Source: Gliomastix tumulicola (lineage: Eukaryota > Ascomycota > Sordariomycetes > Hypocreales > Bionectriaceae). Taken from it: a DNA stretch of 64,000 nt. The notes beneath the pieces are model-generated. The model had not been told where the DNA came from and did no database searches. It was given only the letters and a program-made list of their open reading frames with translations. A program made the translations under genes and the position numbers. The DNA lies in assembly GCA_001599755.1 (NCBI GenBank), contig BCHX01000006.1, forward strand, positions 917,336-981,335. The letters are read 5' to 3'. Positions 1 to 11,214 of this stretch are shown piece by piece; the stretch's first letter is position 1; each line of letters starts with the position of its first letter.

Positions 1-776
1 CCGATCTATTATTCAGTTTTTAATGCCATCAACGCCTGGAGGAATAAAGAACAATTCCTTCACATGGATATGCAAATTTTGCCTTTTTTTTTTTTGGCGT
101 TTTTATTTATTGCTTCTGGCATCCGTGTGCGCTTTCTGTGGCGTGTGTGGCGGGCTGTGGCTTATAACGTAAACTAAGCATGGCTCATGGACGGGGAGGA
201 GGACTGGCTGGAGGTGGCTGAACAGGACACTCTATTGCTTTATTCGTCGCGACTTGAGAGGAGTACTAAAGGCGTCCGAGGACCGCCAAAAATGAAGAAG
301 GACGACCCAAAAAAAACATACAACAGCCAGGATTCGCTGGTCGTCACCGACCCAACTACTAATTGGCCGCTTCTCAGCTTATCTATGGGGGAGCGGACGG
401 GACCCCGAGTTCTCTAAGAGCTATGGTCGTATGTACCTGTGTAGCGTTGGTATTTGGGTTATATTGCTAGCATCCAGAGGATGAAGTTGATGTTACTGGT
501 CGACACGAGGTCGTGGCCGGTTGGCGCCATACCTACCTACTGAGCCACCCTTTCTCAAGTAAGCCCCTTAAGTTTCAGTGTAGGAACAAGAACACTTTGG
601 TGGCTGGATACAAGGAGGTCGGAGCCCCCAGTATAAAGACTTGAGGATTCTCGCCTCTCTTGTCTGTCCTGATAACTCACAACTTCTCTTCCCCAAGACC
701 AACAAGCCACGAACTCACACTATCATTAAGCCAACGCCTCCACACGATTAAAACAACAACCTTCTTTCTCTACACC
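1..776. other. Intergenic region upstream of first gene
   Basis: No supported gene. The only ORF here is 76 codons, starts in low-complexity DNA and has no domain-like pattern. The last 150 bases are the promoter and 5' leader of the small secreted protein. T-rich (about 86-97) and A-rich (about 308-317) runs are the only visible low-complexity elements. Confidence 0.6.
632..639 (+). promoter_or_regulatory. TATA box of small secreted protein gene
   Basis: TATAAAGA lies 145 bases before the ATG at 777. The same spacing (140-147 bases) is seen for the TATA boxes of the M14 and kinase-like genes in this window, which supports the assignment. Confidence 0.55.
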
Positions 777-1118
777 ATGCAGCTCACCCAGTCCTTCACC
801 CTCGCCCTGGCGGCAGCGGCCTCGGCCGCCAACGCCTACGTGATCCGCACGTACCCCGGCCCCAACTGCACCGGCGAGGGCCAGGACATCAACGTCTGGG
901 ACAACACCTGCCGCAACCAGGAAGTCCCCGAGACGCGGTCGTTCCGCGTGCTCACCCTCGGCGCCCACCTCCAGTGGGCCGACTTCTACCGGACCTTGGC
1001 CTGCGTCCTGCCCGCGGAGGAGACGTTCCAGGCGGACGGCCGCAGCGACAGGTTTGAGATGGGCGAGTGCCTGACGCTGCCCTTCACGGCGGTCACCTTT
1101 GGCTCGCGCTCTGGTTAG
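777..1118 (+). CDS. Small secreted cysteine-containing protein
   Basis: Single-exon gene of 113 residues; function not recognised. The ATG at 777 is preferred to a longer non-ATG frame because it begins a clear signal peptide: a hydrophobic, Ala-rich stretch at residues 4-19, with likely cleavage after SAANA near residue 20. The mature part is about 93 residues with four cysteines (NCT, DNTCR, LACV, GECL), enough for two disulfides, and is otherwise polar. It ends in a Gly/Ser-rich tail. Size, export signal and cysteines fit the broad class of fungal small secreted proteins that includes candidate effectors, but no family motif is visible, so no activity is assigned. A TATA box 145 bases upstream supports expression from this start. 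Confidence 0.75.
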   Translation: MQLTQSFTLALAAAASAANAYVIRTYPGPNCTGEGQDINVWDNTCRNQEVPETRSFRVLTLGAHLQWADFYRTLACVLPAEETFQADGRSDRFEMGECLTLPFTAVTFGSRSG

Positions 1119-2840
1119 AGAGGTCGTTATTATCTGCTCGTTGACAGCGACAAGAAAGTTGAGGGCACTAATAATCTTGACTGGGCTATTTGGGGGGTCT
1201 TAGACTGATGATTCGTTGAGGGGGTAGTAGACTTTGGAAGCCAGGGATGGTTGGTTGATTTAGGAGTGGCGCAGTTTGCGGGATAACAAGGTGGTTGGTA
1301 ATAGTCTTAGCTCCGGTTACTGTTTTCCAGAAGGCAAAATGTTTTTTTTTTTCACACGCATCACGGCTCCCAGTGCGACGGCGCCGTGAGGACAGTGAAG
1401 CGGGAATGCGTGCCTGTATCCCCATGCGCAGACTCACGTGGGCAGGTCGGGAGTCTTCCCGACCAAAGCCTCAACTTCACCATTGACCTCCGCCCAACAC
1501 CTCTCTACTTGCTCAAGGGGAGCTACGTCACGCTATCTTCGTTGTACTCCTCTTAACAATCACTTCGATAAACTCATCGCGCGATATTAAACTTATCAAC
1601 TTGAGATCGCTCCGCATGTCGTCGAGATCTTGTGGCACGCTGACGGGCATGTGAGCCAGAATTACCAGCGAGCCCCCGCAAGCCGATAGTAAAGAATCGT
1701 TGAAGCTACTTTTTGATAGGCTGTAGGTGCGCTTGAACCAAATAGGCTGATCATGTCACGCAGGTCTTGATCAAGAGGTCCAGGAACGATATGCGGTGCA
1801 TGCTGGATGCGGCGAAGCCTAAGAGAGAGAGGAGGAGGTTGACACCAACTACACCCTCCACATGGGAAGCTGCAAAAAGTGCCAGACAAACAACAGCCAA
1901 TCGCAACAGTCAGCTGAGCGACTTTTGTTATGAATAAATGCCAAAAAGTCCAGCGTATGATTGGGCATCATCGCTTTACCATTGCACCCTTTAGCGAGTT
2001 GCCCGATTTGCAGTACTTATTGTACCCCCCCATCACGATCGACGCCGAGGCGTATGTTCCAGACTAATTCGGCGCATGACATCCGGATATCAGTCCCAAT
2101 ATCGAGGGTTATATCAAACATGTCATTAATATTTCACAATCTCCTAGCACCTCCCCTTAACGAACAGACGGCCTCGATATCATCTGATATCCACCTGCCC
2201 AGCCCGGCACACAGATTTCAGATCAAACCCCTCACACCCAGCCCGCCAAGGCCGGGGTTTGCTGATAATCGATCTAAGGGCATTTGCAGTCCCCCGTTTT
2301 GTCAACTCGCTGGAACGGAGCCAATAGGGCAGCAGTCTCTCTCTCTCTCATCACCGGCAAGCCCTCTGCTAGCCGGCCCCCCCCCCCCTCCCAAGCCCAA
2401 ACCCCATCCGTGTGTGCCGGGTCTAGAACTTGGGAGACCCGCCGGCCGGCATCTAATCGCGTGGCCCAACTCGGCAGGTGTTGTGAGTGGGCGGCACTGG
2501 ACTGGCGGCTCCTCCTCGTGAATTGAAAGGCAGCTCGGGTTATCGTGGGCTCGACCTTGGCGCGCAAGCCACGTCTGGGCGGCCGACTGTCACCTTACTA
2601 AGAGAGCAGGTACCAAAGCTAGCGAGGCTCACAGGCCGGGCAAGTCGTCATGACGTGCGGCCCTGATGCCATCATGGCAGGGGGGAGGATTGATATAAAA
2701 GGGGGTGATCACTTCCTCGTTCGAGAGGAGGAGGAGGAGGAGGAGGTGCTCCTGCTTGCTTCTTCACTCACCGTGCAACTCGCGCTGGGACTTGGTTTGA
2801 AACGACACTTCATCAACGGGCCAATTTGCATTTTTCCATC
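1119..2840. other. Intergenic region with simple repeats
   Basis: No supported gene over 1.7 kb; ORFs up to 186 codons overlap each other on both strands and are proline/serine-rich chance frames. It holds a TC dinucleotide run (about 2335-2349), a run of twelve C (2377-2388), and a GAG/GGA trinucleotide run (about 2726-2745) inside the 5' leader of the carboxypeptidase gene. Confidence 0.6.
2694..2701 (+). promoter_or_regulatory. TATA box of carboxypeptidase gene
   Basis: TATAAAAG lies 147 bases before the ATG at 2841. Confidence 0.6.
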
Positions 2841-4295
2841 ATGAAGGTCTTCACGGCGCTGGCAGTTGCCCTGCCCCTCGTCTACGCCCGGGTCTCGTAC
2901 GACGGCTACAAGGCGTACCACGTTGAGAGCGATGGCGACCACGAGGCCTTCTGGGAGGCGCTCGAGGAGCTCAAGCACGTCTCGCTGAGCTGCGACAGCC
3001 ACCCTGACAGCATCGATGTCGCCATTGGCCCTGATGACCTCGAGACCTTTGAGGGTCTGGGCTTCAACTTCACCATCACGTCTGAGGATGTCGGTGCTGA
3101 TCTCGCCGAGGAGCACTTCGAGACTTACGAGTGTGAGTGTGTCCCTTACTACTTACTCATGAGGCTAGCTGGCTGTTGCTGACCAGCTTGGATCACAGCC
3201 ACCTTCAAGATCGCGGGCGTCGAGGCTGCTGCCGTGCCCGACATCTCGTACTTCAACGCGTACCACACCTGGGCCGAGCACAACCAGTTCCTCGTCGACC
3301 TCCAGGCCTCGTTCCCCTCCAACTCGGAGCTCTTCACCGTCGGCACGTCGGTCGAGGGCCGCACCATCCGTGGTATCCGTCTCTGGGGCACCGCCAAGGG
3401 CAAGAAGGCCGTTGTCTGGCACGGCACCGTCCACGCCCGTGAGTGGCTGACTGCTCCTGTAAGTGCTCCCACCATTCTCCAGTATTATCAATGTGATAGC
3501 TGACCCTCTCGCAGACCGTCGAGTACCTTGCCTACCAGCTCGTCCTCGGCTACCAGAACGCCGACTCGCTGATCCGCACCACGCTGAACAACTACGACTT
3601 CTACATCATCCCCGTTGTCAACCCTGACGGTACGTCGTCGTCGTCTCCTCCTCTCCCTCTGTCGAATGTCGGCTCCAACTAACTAACNCCNCCCCCCCCC
3701 AGGCTTCGTCTACACCACCACCAACGACCGTCTCTGGCGCAAGAACCGCCAGGTCCGCTCCGGCACCAGCTGCGTCGGCACCGACGTCAACCGCAACTGG
3801 CCCTACCAGTGGTCCGTCCCCGGCGGCTCCTCCACGAGCCCCTGCGCCGAGACCTACCGCGGCGTCTCCGCGGGCGACACCCCCGAGAACCAGGCCCTCG
3901 TCCGCCACATCAACACCCTCACCGGCGTCGGCATCAAGTGGTATGTCGACTGGCACTCGTTCAGCCAGCTGATCCTGCTGCCCTTTGGCTACAGCTGCAG
4001 CGCCCGCGCCGCCAACCACGACACGCAGATGCGTCTGGCGGGCGGTGTCGCGGGAGCCATCCGCGGCGTCAACGGCCTCAGCTTCACCTACGGGCCGACC
4101 TGCCAGACCATCTACCAGACCTCGGGCGGCAGCCTCGACTGGGCCTACGCCACGGCCGGCGCCGAGCTGTCCTGGTCGTACGAGCTGCGTCCGGCCAGCG
4201 GTGGCAGCGGTGGCTTCACCGTGCCTGCGAGCAACATCCTGCCCTCGGGCCGTGAGCACTGGGCCGGTGTCAGGTGGCTGTTTGCCAACTGGTAG
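2841..4295 (+). CDS. Secreted zinc carboxypeptidase, M14A family
   Basis: Exons 2841-3132, 3199-3458, 3515-3629 and 3703-4295 join to 419 residues. It is predicted to remove C-terminal amino acids from peptides outside the cell. A signal peptide (first ~17 residues) precedes a ~100-residue propeptide, then the catalytic domain. Visible M14 signatures are the zinc ligands HAR-E in the GTVHAREW segment, the NPDG motif split by intron 3, the R/N pair in VNRNW, the third zinc-ligand histidine in DWHS, and the catalytic Glu in SYELR near the C terminus. Length and order match fungal carboxypeptidase A-like enzymes. Intron 3 contains two undetermined bases (3688, 3691) beside a C run, but its splice sites and an AACTAAC branch point are readable. 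It is convergent with the GH7 gene downstream. Confidence 0.93.
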
Positions 4296-5129
4296 TAGTA
4301 GATTGGAGGCTGGATTTGGGTAGCTGCGGGGAAGAGGGAAAAATGCAGGTCGGCGGCAGTGTTAGGTTAGTGCGTCGCATGAAATCAATAGTTTCAATAC
4401 ATCTGCCGAAGTGAAGCTATCTCTGGGGCGCGCTGTTAGTGACTTGCCCGATTTGACTGTATGTGTGCAGTGTGTGCACTATCAATCAATCACCTGCTAA
4501 TCCAGAAGAGGCAACTTGAATCACCCTGTTCTGTACGGTCCTCTTGTTCATCAACCTGATTCAATAATAAATAATGAGGAATCAAAAAGGAACGAGATCA
4601 ATATAAGCTATCATGCCCCCCCGGAGATGTTGCTGCCGATCCGGAAGTTGCCCTGATCTTCAGTGTCACTGTCGTCGATTCTCCAGATTCTGGACCTGTT
4701 GAAACGGGAAGCTGGATTTGCGGGGGACTTTTTTTCCTGTCTTTCTTTTTAGGCGGCGCAGGAGATGCGCATGTGGCTTAATTTTGGTCGCCTTCCCAAG
4801 GGGGCAAGTCTATCGTGTGCGCAGCAGGATTATTTTCCTCTGATGCGCCGGGTTTTCATTGGTGAGCTTTTGTTGTTCCATGCCGTAACTGCGCATTAAT
4901 GCTCGCTAGGGCGTGTGGTTCTACCTAAAATGCGGCTGGGGAGACCTGCTCCCCTTGCCATGTGGCGTCTTCACCTCCTGCTCCAGTGCAAGTATACCCT
5001 GCACATGCCGTCACCGTACATGATCGTCCACATCATTCTGCGGATGATACTGTCTGTCATGGTCTATGAATGGTCTTGGAGGCGAAAGTAAATACATGAA
5101 ACTGTCTACCACACAGCAGCCATCTGCAC
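4296..5129. other. Convergent intergenic region (M14 / GH7)
   Basis: 834 bases between the 3' ends of two converging genes. It must hold both 3' UTRs. AATAAATAATGA at about 4564-4575 is a plausible polyadenylation-type signal. No gene seen. Confidence 0.6.
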
Positions 5130-6439
5130 CTAGTAAGTCGAGTCGAGCTCGCCCCATCGGATCTTGGAAAAGGTGAGCTTGGTATCGGGCTGAATGACCC
5201 TGATGCTATCCGGGCTGCCCTCGGTAGCATTGCAAGGCCCAGACTCGCCCTGGTCCAGCCAGCTCATATTCCCGCCCGCATCCCACCAGATGCTCATGGC
5301 AAGCACCATGCCGCGGGTCAGCGCCTCGCCCATGCCCTTTGTCCCGCCCAGCCGCAGCATGGGCTCGGCGCCCGCCGCCTCGCAGAAGTCGTCGTTGATG
5401 TAGTCGATCTGCGGGTAGTCGTCCCTGTTGACGGGCGCGTTCTGGATGACCTTGCCGTCCTGGACGTACAGGCGGTGGATGCTCTGGAGCTTGCCGCACT
5501 TGTCGGCGGGGAACTGCGTGACGACGGTGAAGGGCCTCTTCGTGTCGACCGTCATGCTGCCCGTGTTGCCGTAGTAGTCGTAGTTGTGGATGCGGTGCGG
5601 GTTGTAGCCGCAGCCGGGCTTGTCGCAGATGCCCTCGCGCGCGCACTCGGCGCCGGAGCACTCGACGTAGCCGGTGACGTTGCAAGGGTGCGGGACGAGG
5701 GTGGTGGCGCGGGCGTTGGCCTCCCAGATGTCCATCTCGTTGCAGCACGCGCCGTAGCCGTTGATGTTGCCCTAGGGAGTGGTGTTCATGTCAGCGTATC
5801 CGTGTCTCATGGATGGCATCTGGTATAAGCACTCACCAGTCCGTTGCTGAAGGGAGGGATGTAGCACTGGGCGTCACAGTAGCCAGTCCCGTAGACGGCA
5901 CCGCCCTCGTTGAGCTCGCCCTTGCCGCCCTCGGCCTCCATCTCCGACAGATACAGCGCGCCGTTCATGCCGCACGGCAGCTTCGACACATCCACATCGA
6001 AGCTGAACTCGCTGCCCGTCAGCTGCAGCATCTCGTACGTCTCGTCGTCCTCGGCTAGCAGATAGATGCGCGGCGTCAGGATGTTGCTGATGTCCTCGTC
6101 GTCGAGCATGTCCAGCGTCACGGCGTCGCCGTCGACCGTCACGCCGTAGGGCGCGTAGTCGTCGATGCCCTCCATGACGCAGTTCTCGTAGCACGCCTCG
6201 ACGTCCGGGCACGCCGTCACGTTGGGCGGGCCGCCGGTGCCGCCACAGCCGTACTCGGGCGCGTTGACCTGGTACAGGGGCCGGCTGAGGGAGTCGAGCA
6301 CGATGGACGTGTCCCTGGCCACGCAGCCGCCCTCCTTGGTGCAGCGGTAGGTCGGCAGCTTGGGGTGCGTCTCGGGGGAGATGGGACGCTGGGCGGCGGC
6401 GAGGCCGGCCAGGGCGACGAGGGCGGTGAGAGAGGCCAT
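5130..6439 (-). CDS. Secreted GH7 cellulase, endoglucanase-like
   Basis: Minus strand, exons 6439-5837 and 5771-5130, 414 residues. Family GH7 enzymes hydrolyse beta-1,4-glucan chains of cellulose with retention. A signal peptide (to about LAAAQ, residues 1-17) is followed directly by the catalytic domain. The active-site signature E-x-D-x-x-E is present as NEMDIWEAN: Glu213 (nucleophile), Asp215 and Glu218 (acid/base). The GTGYCDAQC and ACCNEMDIWEA blocks and the many cysteines are typical. The protein stops soon after the catalytic domain, with no Ser/Thr linker and no CBM1, and is shorter than most cellobiohydrolases, which favours an endoglucanase (EG1-like) over a processive enzyme; this sub-assignment is inference. 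The single phase-0 intron falls between SNGL and GNING. Confidence 0.93.
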
Positions 6440-9133
6440 TGTGATGGTTGTGGCTTGGGGAAGGGGAGAAAGAAGCTCGACAACGAGACAAGATCGAAAC
6501 ATCAGGGAGGTCCCCTTCTTAAGTTCTCGAACCCCCCATTGCGGCGGCATTGGCCAATGAACACATCCCAACCGTCCAGAGTCAACACTCGGCTTCTCGG
6601 GTCCGGTGCCTCCGACCACGCAGCACCGCGGCAGTCCGGCCCGTTGGACAAGGTTTGGTTAAGCTTATCTGCTCCCCCTCGTCCGCGTCTGCGGGGGAAG
6701 CAAAATGGAGAGAGAGAAGCACACAAATCGTGGGGATTCCCTCTCGGTTGATCCCAACACGGAAGCGGAGCGTCCTCCCCCGCCGATCGTTTCTGTACCG
6801 AGGAGCTACCAGCGCGCGCGCGCGGTCCCTTGGCCTGTGCTCGTTTCACGGGTTTACTCAACGAGAAACAGATCATTACGCGAATCTCGCTAGCGGAGCG
6901 AGGAGCAGAGATGCCGGCGTTTGCGGAGTCCCCAAGAGCAGGAGGGCTGGTCTCACGGCCGGTGGTGAGTCGTGGTTCCTGGAATCTGCATACGTCAAGG
7001 CTGGGCAGGGCAAGGGGCCCGTATTATTGGCGGGCTGACGGTGCGATATGCCTCATTAGTTTGTCCCTCGTCAATATGTTTCCAGGTACGCGAGGGGGAT
7101 TCGCGTGGAGAGAGAGAACCGGTCCCCGTGGGCGGAGATTTCAGGTTACATGGCGCTGCCGGATTGATTAAATCATATTAACCCAAGATCTGCTTGTGGC
7201 TTTTGGGGTACGGACGTTCATTTGTATGCATTGGAAAGGGGAAGCCTGTTAGATTAAGATCCTCGATACGACGGCACGTCATCGGCCTCGGATTATGTGT
7301 CGGCCAACGAGTGAATTTCCTCCCAGGGATGCTCACTCACCGGACTGTCGGGGGCGACGGTGATGGAAAGATGAACCGAGAGGATCACAAGCAGATCGAT
7401 TAGCCGCGGTGCCGAGATCTTGTTTCATCTCGCGGGGACTCGTTCTTTATTCCGTACCGATGTAGCACGTCCTTACCTTAGATGCGTGACAGCAGATAGA
7501 TCGTGCCTCACCTTGCTTCTTGGTCTTTCGCTTGCTTGTTCTACTTCAAGATGAGATGCTTCGTCGAGCATGATGGGTCCTCAATCTCGGCGCTTCCAGG
7601 ACCTGGGAAAGCCAGAATGGCTCGAGGGTCTTGATTCGTCCGTGGTACCGGCCAGATGTCTTAGATAAATGAAGCATTGCCGATTATGAGAGGAAGTGGA
7701 CAGGGGACACGACTTGAAGCCCGATACCTCATGAAGTGGCACCGTCACTGCCACCCACCGCTCTGGGCCATGTGATAAAAATTGTTAACAGTCTATAGAT
7801 GATATAGAGCTTCAGAGTTCATGTGTCTAGGCAGCTGCCAGGGACGCAATCGGGCGTCCTTTTAGAATCCAGGGATCAATATTCCTCGCTAAGAATCACA
7901 GTATACATGGTGAGAATAGCAGAACGCCTCGGAAAAATGAACTGATAGGGTCTTTTCTGCATCACATCAAGCTCTGAGCTTTTCTATGTGGTCCGCTACT
8001 TTCTGGACTGAGTCTTGGAACACTGCTCGTGGGCTGAACTGCCTCCAACGTACCGCAGGCAGGCTGAGCACCCCATTATTGCACTTATTCCGGGGCATTT
8101 GCCCGAAAATCACTGCAGGCCGCTGCACATGTCATAGCTACGTGGACGCTGACAGTCTTGAGAATCTATGCTCCATTAAATCGTCGCCTTTACTTGGACG
8201 TGACATATTACTCTCACAATAAAAGGTCAGTACTAGAGACATCTGTCTAAGCATCATCCATGCTCCCGTAGTGGGCAAATGATGAATATCTCCCGGTGAT
8301 AGTGGCCCCAAAAACAACCGAGTGTGAAGGGAGATCTCGATTCGGGAAGGATTTGTCATTCCGAGCCCGAGTCGTGATATTTCTTCCGTCGTTTTTACGT
8401 TTCGTCATCTCATCTTACCCCAGAAACCCCTTGGAGCTGAGCCGCACAGTCAGTCAATGCATGCAAGCTGATGTCAGACGTCGGCAACAGCCCGGCCATC
8501 GAAAAATAAAAATCACCGAGCCGACCCAAACCGGGACCTGCTGTGCCGCCTTCAGAACACTGCTGCCTCTTCCAGTAAGCATCCTCTTCGCAGATCGTTT
8601 CGAAAAATCGGCACGTTTTAGGGAGCTGGTCGAAGCCAGTCCGCAATTCATCGGGCAAAACGAGCACACCTGCAGGCGTTATGAGACGTGAGGAAAAACT
8701 TCCGACGCGGAGCGCGTAGGCGGCGCGTTTCAGGCAATTTGTCATTTGGCTTGCCGTGAATACCGATTTCTGCGGCGCGAGCGATGTTTCGAGACGCTGT
8801 GCCATGGGCAGAGATGAGGATCGCTGGCCCGTTGAAACAGAGCACTGACTGATTCTATTCAAGTCTTCGTGATCTCGTCATTTGAGGAGCTGTCTGTGAC
8901 GGTGAGACTCTCGGGCCCGAGAGCGTACCGCGTTGGGTATCGTGTTTGGGACGCCAGACTCGGTGTTCAAGACGCAGCACCTTTTGTATAAAAGGACGAT
9001 GGAGGACCGTCTTGACTTCATTCAATCATCAAGCTCCTCAAGCTATTCTATCAATCCACCAAAGCCTACGCTCTCAAGCCTCTTGACAAGAACAACTCTA
9101 CCAACAACCTTCAATCCCATCACCTCATTCACA
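6440..9133. other. Long divergent intergenic region
   Basis: 2.7 kb between the divergently oriented GH7 and kinase-like genes. No ORF here has a recognisable domain, signal peptide or splice-supported extension. A GC dinucleotide run lies at about 6812-6824. GCGGGG near 6697 matches the consensus of the carbon-repression factor CreA and GATAAG motifs occur nearby; these are short and could be chance. Confidence 0.5.
8987..8994 (+). promoter_or_regulatory. TATA box of secreted kinase-like gene
   Basis: TATAAAAG 147 bases before the ATG at 9134, followed by a pyrimidine- and A-rich 5' leader. Confidence 0.6.
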
Positions 9134-10027
9134 ATGGTTCTCCTCCGCTCTCTCGTCCTCGCGGCCACCGCCACCCTGAGCGTCGCTCACCCCTTCCAAG
9201 CTCTTATCCCCCGCGCTGCTCCCAGTGAGTATGCCCCATCTCCCCCTCGCCAGATATCCTTACTAACCATGTTCCCAGACACCGGCGACGAGCTCACCCT
9301 GAAGAAGACCAAGAACGACGGGGACAAGGGCACCTTCGAGGAAGACGGCGACGTCAAGTTCAAGGTCGGCAACAAGCTCGGCGAAGGCAGCAAGGGCATC
9401 GTCTACACCATCGACTGCGGCGGCGACGGCGACTGCGAGGACCTCGGCAAGGTCGTCCTCAAGTACTACACGCAGACCGACTCCGCCGGCGACGAGCGCA
9501 GCGCCCTGGCCAAGATCGAGGAGCTGAAGGCCGTCGGCAGCATCGACGGCAACGAGTACACGCTGATGGTGCAGTGGGAGGGCACCAAGTTCTCCGAGCT
9601 GCCCAAGTACGTGGAGCTGTCGGGGGATCCGGAGGAGAACAAGGATGATATCAATGAGCTTGTGGACAAGGCTATTGAGAAGATTGTCGATGTGGGCAAG
9701 GAGTACGTCAAGGAGCACCACATCTTCCACGAGTAAGTCTTCATCTGTCCGTCAATGGAGGTACTTTATTCTTACGATATGTAGGGACATCTCCGATGCC
9801 AACGTCCTGCTGCAGGCAGATGGCGACGACATCGATTCTGCGGCACTTATCGACTGGGACCTGTCCAGCTTCCCTCCTGACGGTGAATGGGATGACGATA
9901 TTGTAAGACTCTATCCGTTTTGCCTGCTTGCGCTACTTCATGCTGACATTTTTCACAGGAGGAGGACTTCCTGAAGGGCATCGAGACCCAAGTCGAAGCC
10001 GCCTTCGGGCGGTTCCGCGTTGAGTAA
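9134..10027 (+). CDS. Secreted protein-kinase-like protein
   Basis: Exons 9134-9224, 9279-9732, 9785-9902 and 9959-10027 give 243 residues. A signal peptide (about residues 1-19, cleavage near VAHP) is followed by a compact kinase-fold sequence: a glycine-rich loop LGEGSKGIV (64-72), a candidate ATP lysine in VVLKYY (Lys92), a catalytic loop HEDISDAN (His181, Asp183, Asn188) and a metal-binding IDWD (Asp205) in place of DFG. The HxDxxxxN plus DWD pattern is that of small eukaryotic-like or phosphotransferase-type kinases. Total length is well below a normal 260-300-residue kinase domain, so the C-lobe is minimal. The first intron is 54 bases, divisible by three and free of stops, so its retention would keep frame; its TACTAAC branch point supports splicing. 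Export plus a kinase core suggests a secreted effector-like enzyme or pseudokinase; substrate unknown. Confidence 0.8.
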
Positions 10028-11214
10028 ACCATCGTGTCCACTCTCGTATCTCGAAGCCAGCCATGAGGGCTTTAGATAAACGGTCGCGTTTCACCTCTTC
10101 TTAGCATTCGGTTTTTATGGTCTCATGTATAGCATGTATCTTTGGAAGCACATTTCAATTTCTTTCTTTCGAACCGTCGCTCTGCTTTTTCGTGGAGTCG
10201 CCGGCGCCTTCTGCTGCGCTGTGCAGATTTCAATACAGTCACTACCTCTGCTTTCTTGCCTATCTCCTCAGTGCGTTCGAGTGCGTAGTCACTCTGGTGT
10301 TTCAAACCCATTGTAACAACTGCAGAGCCTTGTGAGAAGCCTAGCTAAAACGCTCTAAGCAAACTGTCTCTAAAGTGGTGAGATATCGGACGTGCTGTCA
10401 GTGTTTTGCTACCCTAGGCTTCAAAGCAGCAAAGGAAGAGCTGATGCTCTGTTAGGAAGGCTGCCTAGTTGCTGAAGAAGAAAGTGTACATGGAGGTTAT
10501 TCTCAACCCCAAGCATGTTCCTCATATGACACATACAAATAAACAACGTGGCACACACACCCGCATCAGTGGAAAGAAGTTTATCCGGTGGCTTGCTGAA
10601 GCATTGGTCCGCAATTGCTTGGTACATGCCTCAGTGAGAGATCAACGCATGCATGCGAGTGACTGGTAGCTAACCTGCGTTTCCCCTTTCTATCACTGAA
10701 TGCCAAAGCCTTGCCTGAAGGATCGACTCGTAGGGGGAAGTTCAGTGTCACATTACAGGGGACTCTCTCCGAGTGTGATATGAATATTTCATCCTCTTGA
10801 GAGGAGGCTTGTTGGGGGGGGGGGCTGGGCCCTTTCCAAGCTACCGAGTTGAGCCAACGACGCAAGACTCTGTCACTTAATGAGACAAGCCCTCGCCGAG
10901 TCCACGTGAAGGTGGTTGGGCCTTCAAACTCAATTCAAAGAATGATTCATTTTTTGTGGCTGCCAATCCACCATTTATAAACCGCTCAGATACCCAGGCA
11001 TGGATGTCCATGCACTTGTTCTTTCGTATCCCAAACCAAGAGCACCAAAGTTTCGAACCTTTAAGCAAAGACCCGAATTCATCTTTCTCTCGTTCATTCT
11101 CCTTATAGACCATACTTCTCCCCAAGTCTTATCGTAAGTAGACTTCAAACATAGACACATATAACGGCATACTATACACAAATACATACCACGCCATAAC
11201 ACACACAACACAAC
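10028..11214. other. Intergenic region
   Basis: 1.2 kb without a supported gene. ORFs of 60-94 codons occur on both strands but lack motifs. A G run lies near 10816-10825 and short CA repeats precede the HAD gene. Confidence 0.55.

Noticed and set aside
1961..2521. 186-codon + ORF
   Set aside because: Pro/Ser-rich, crosses a TC repeat and a C run; no signal or domain.
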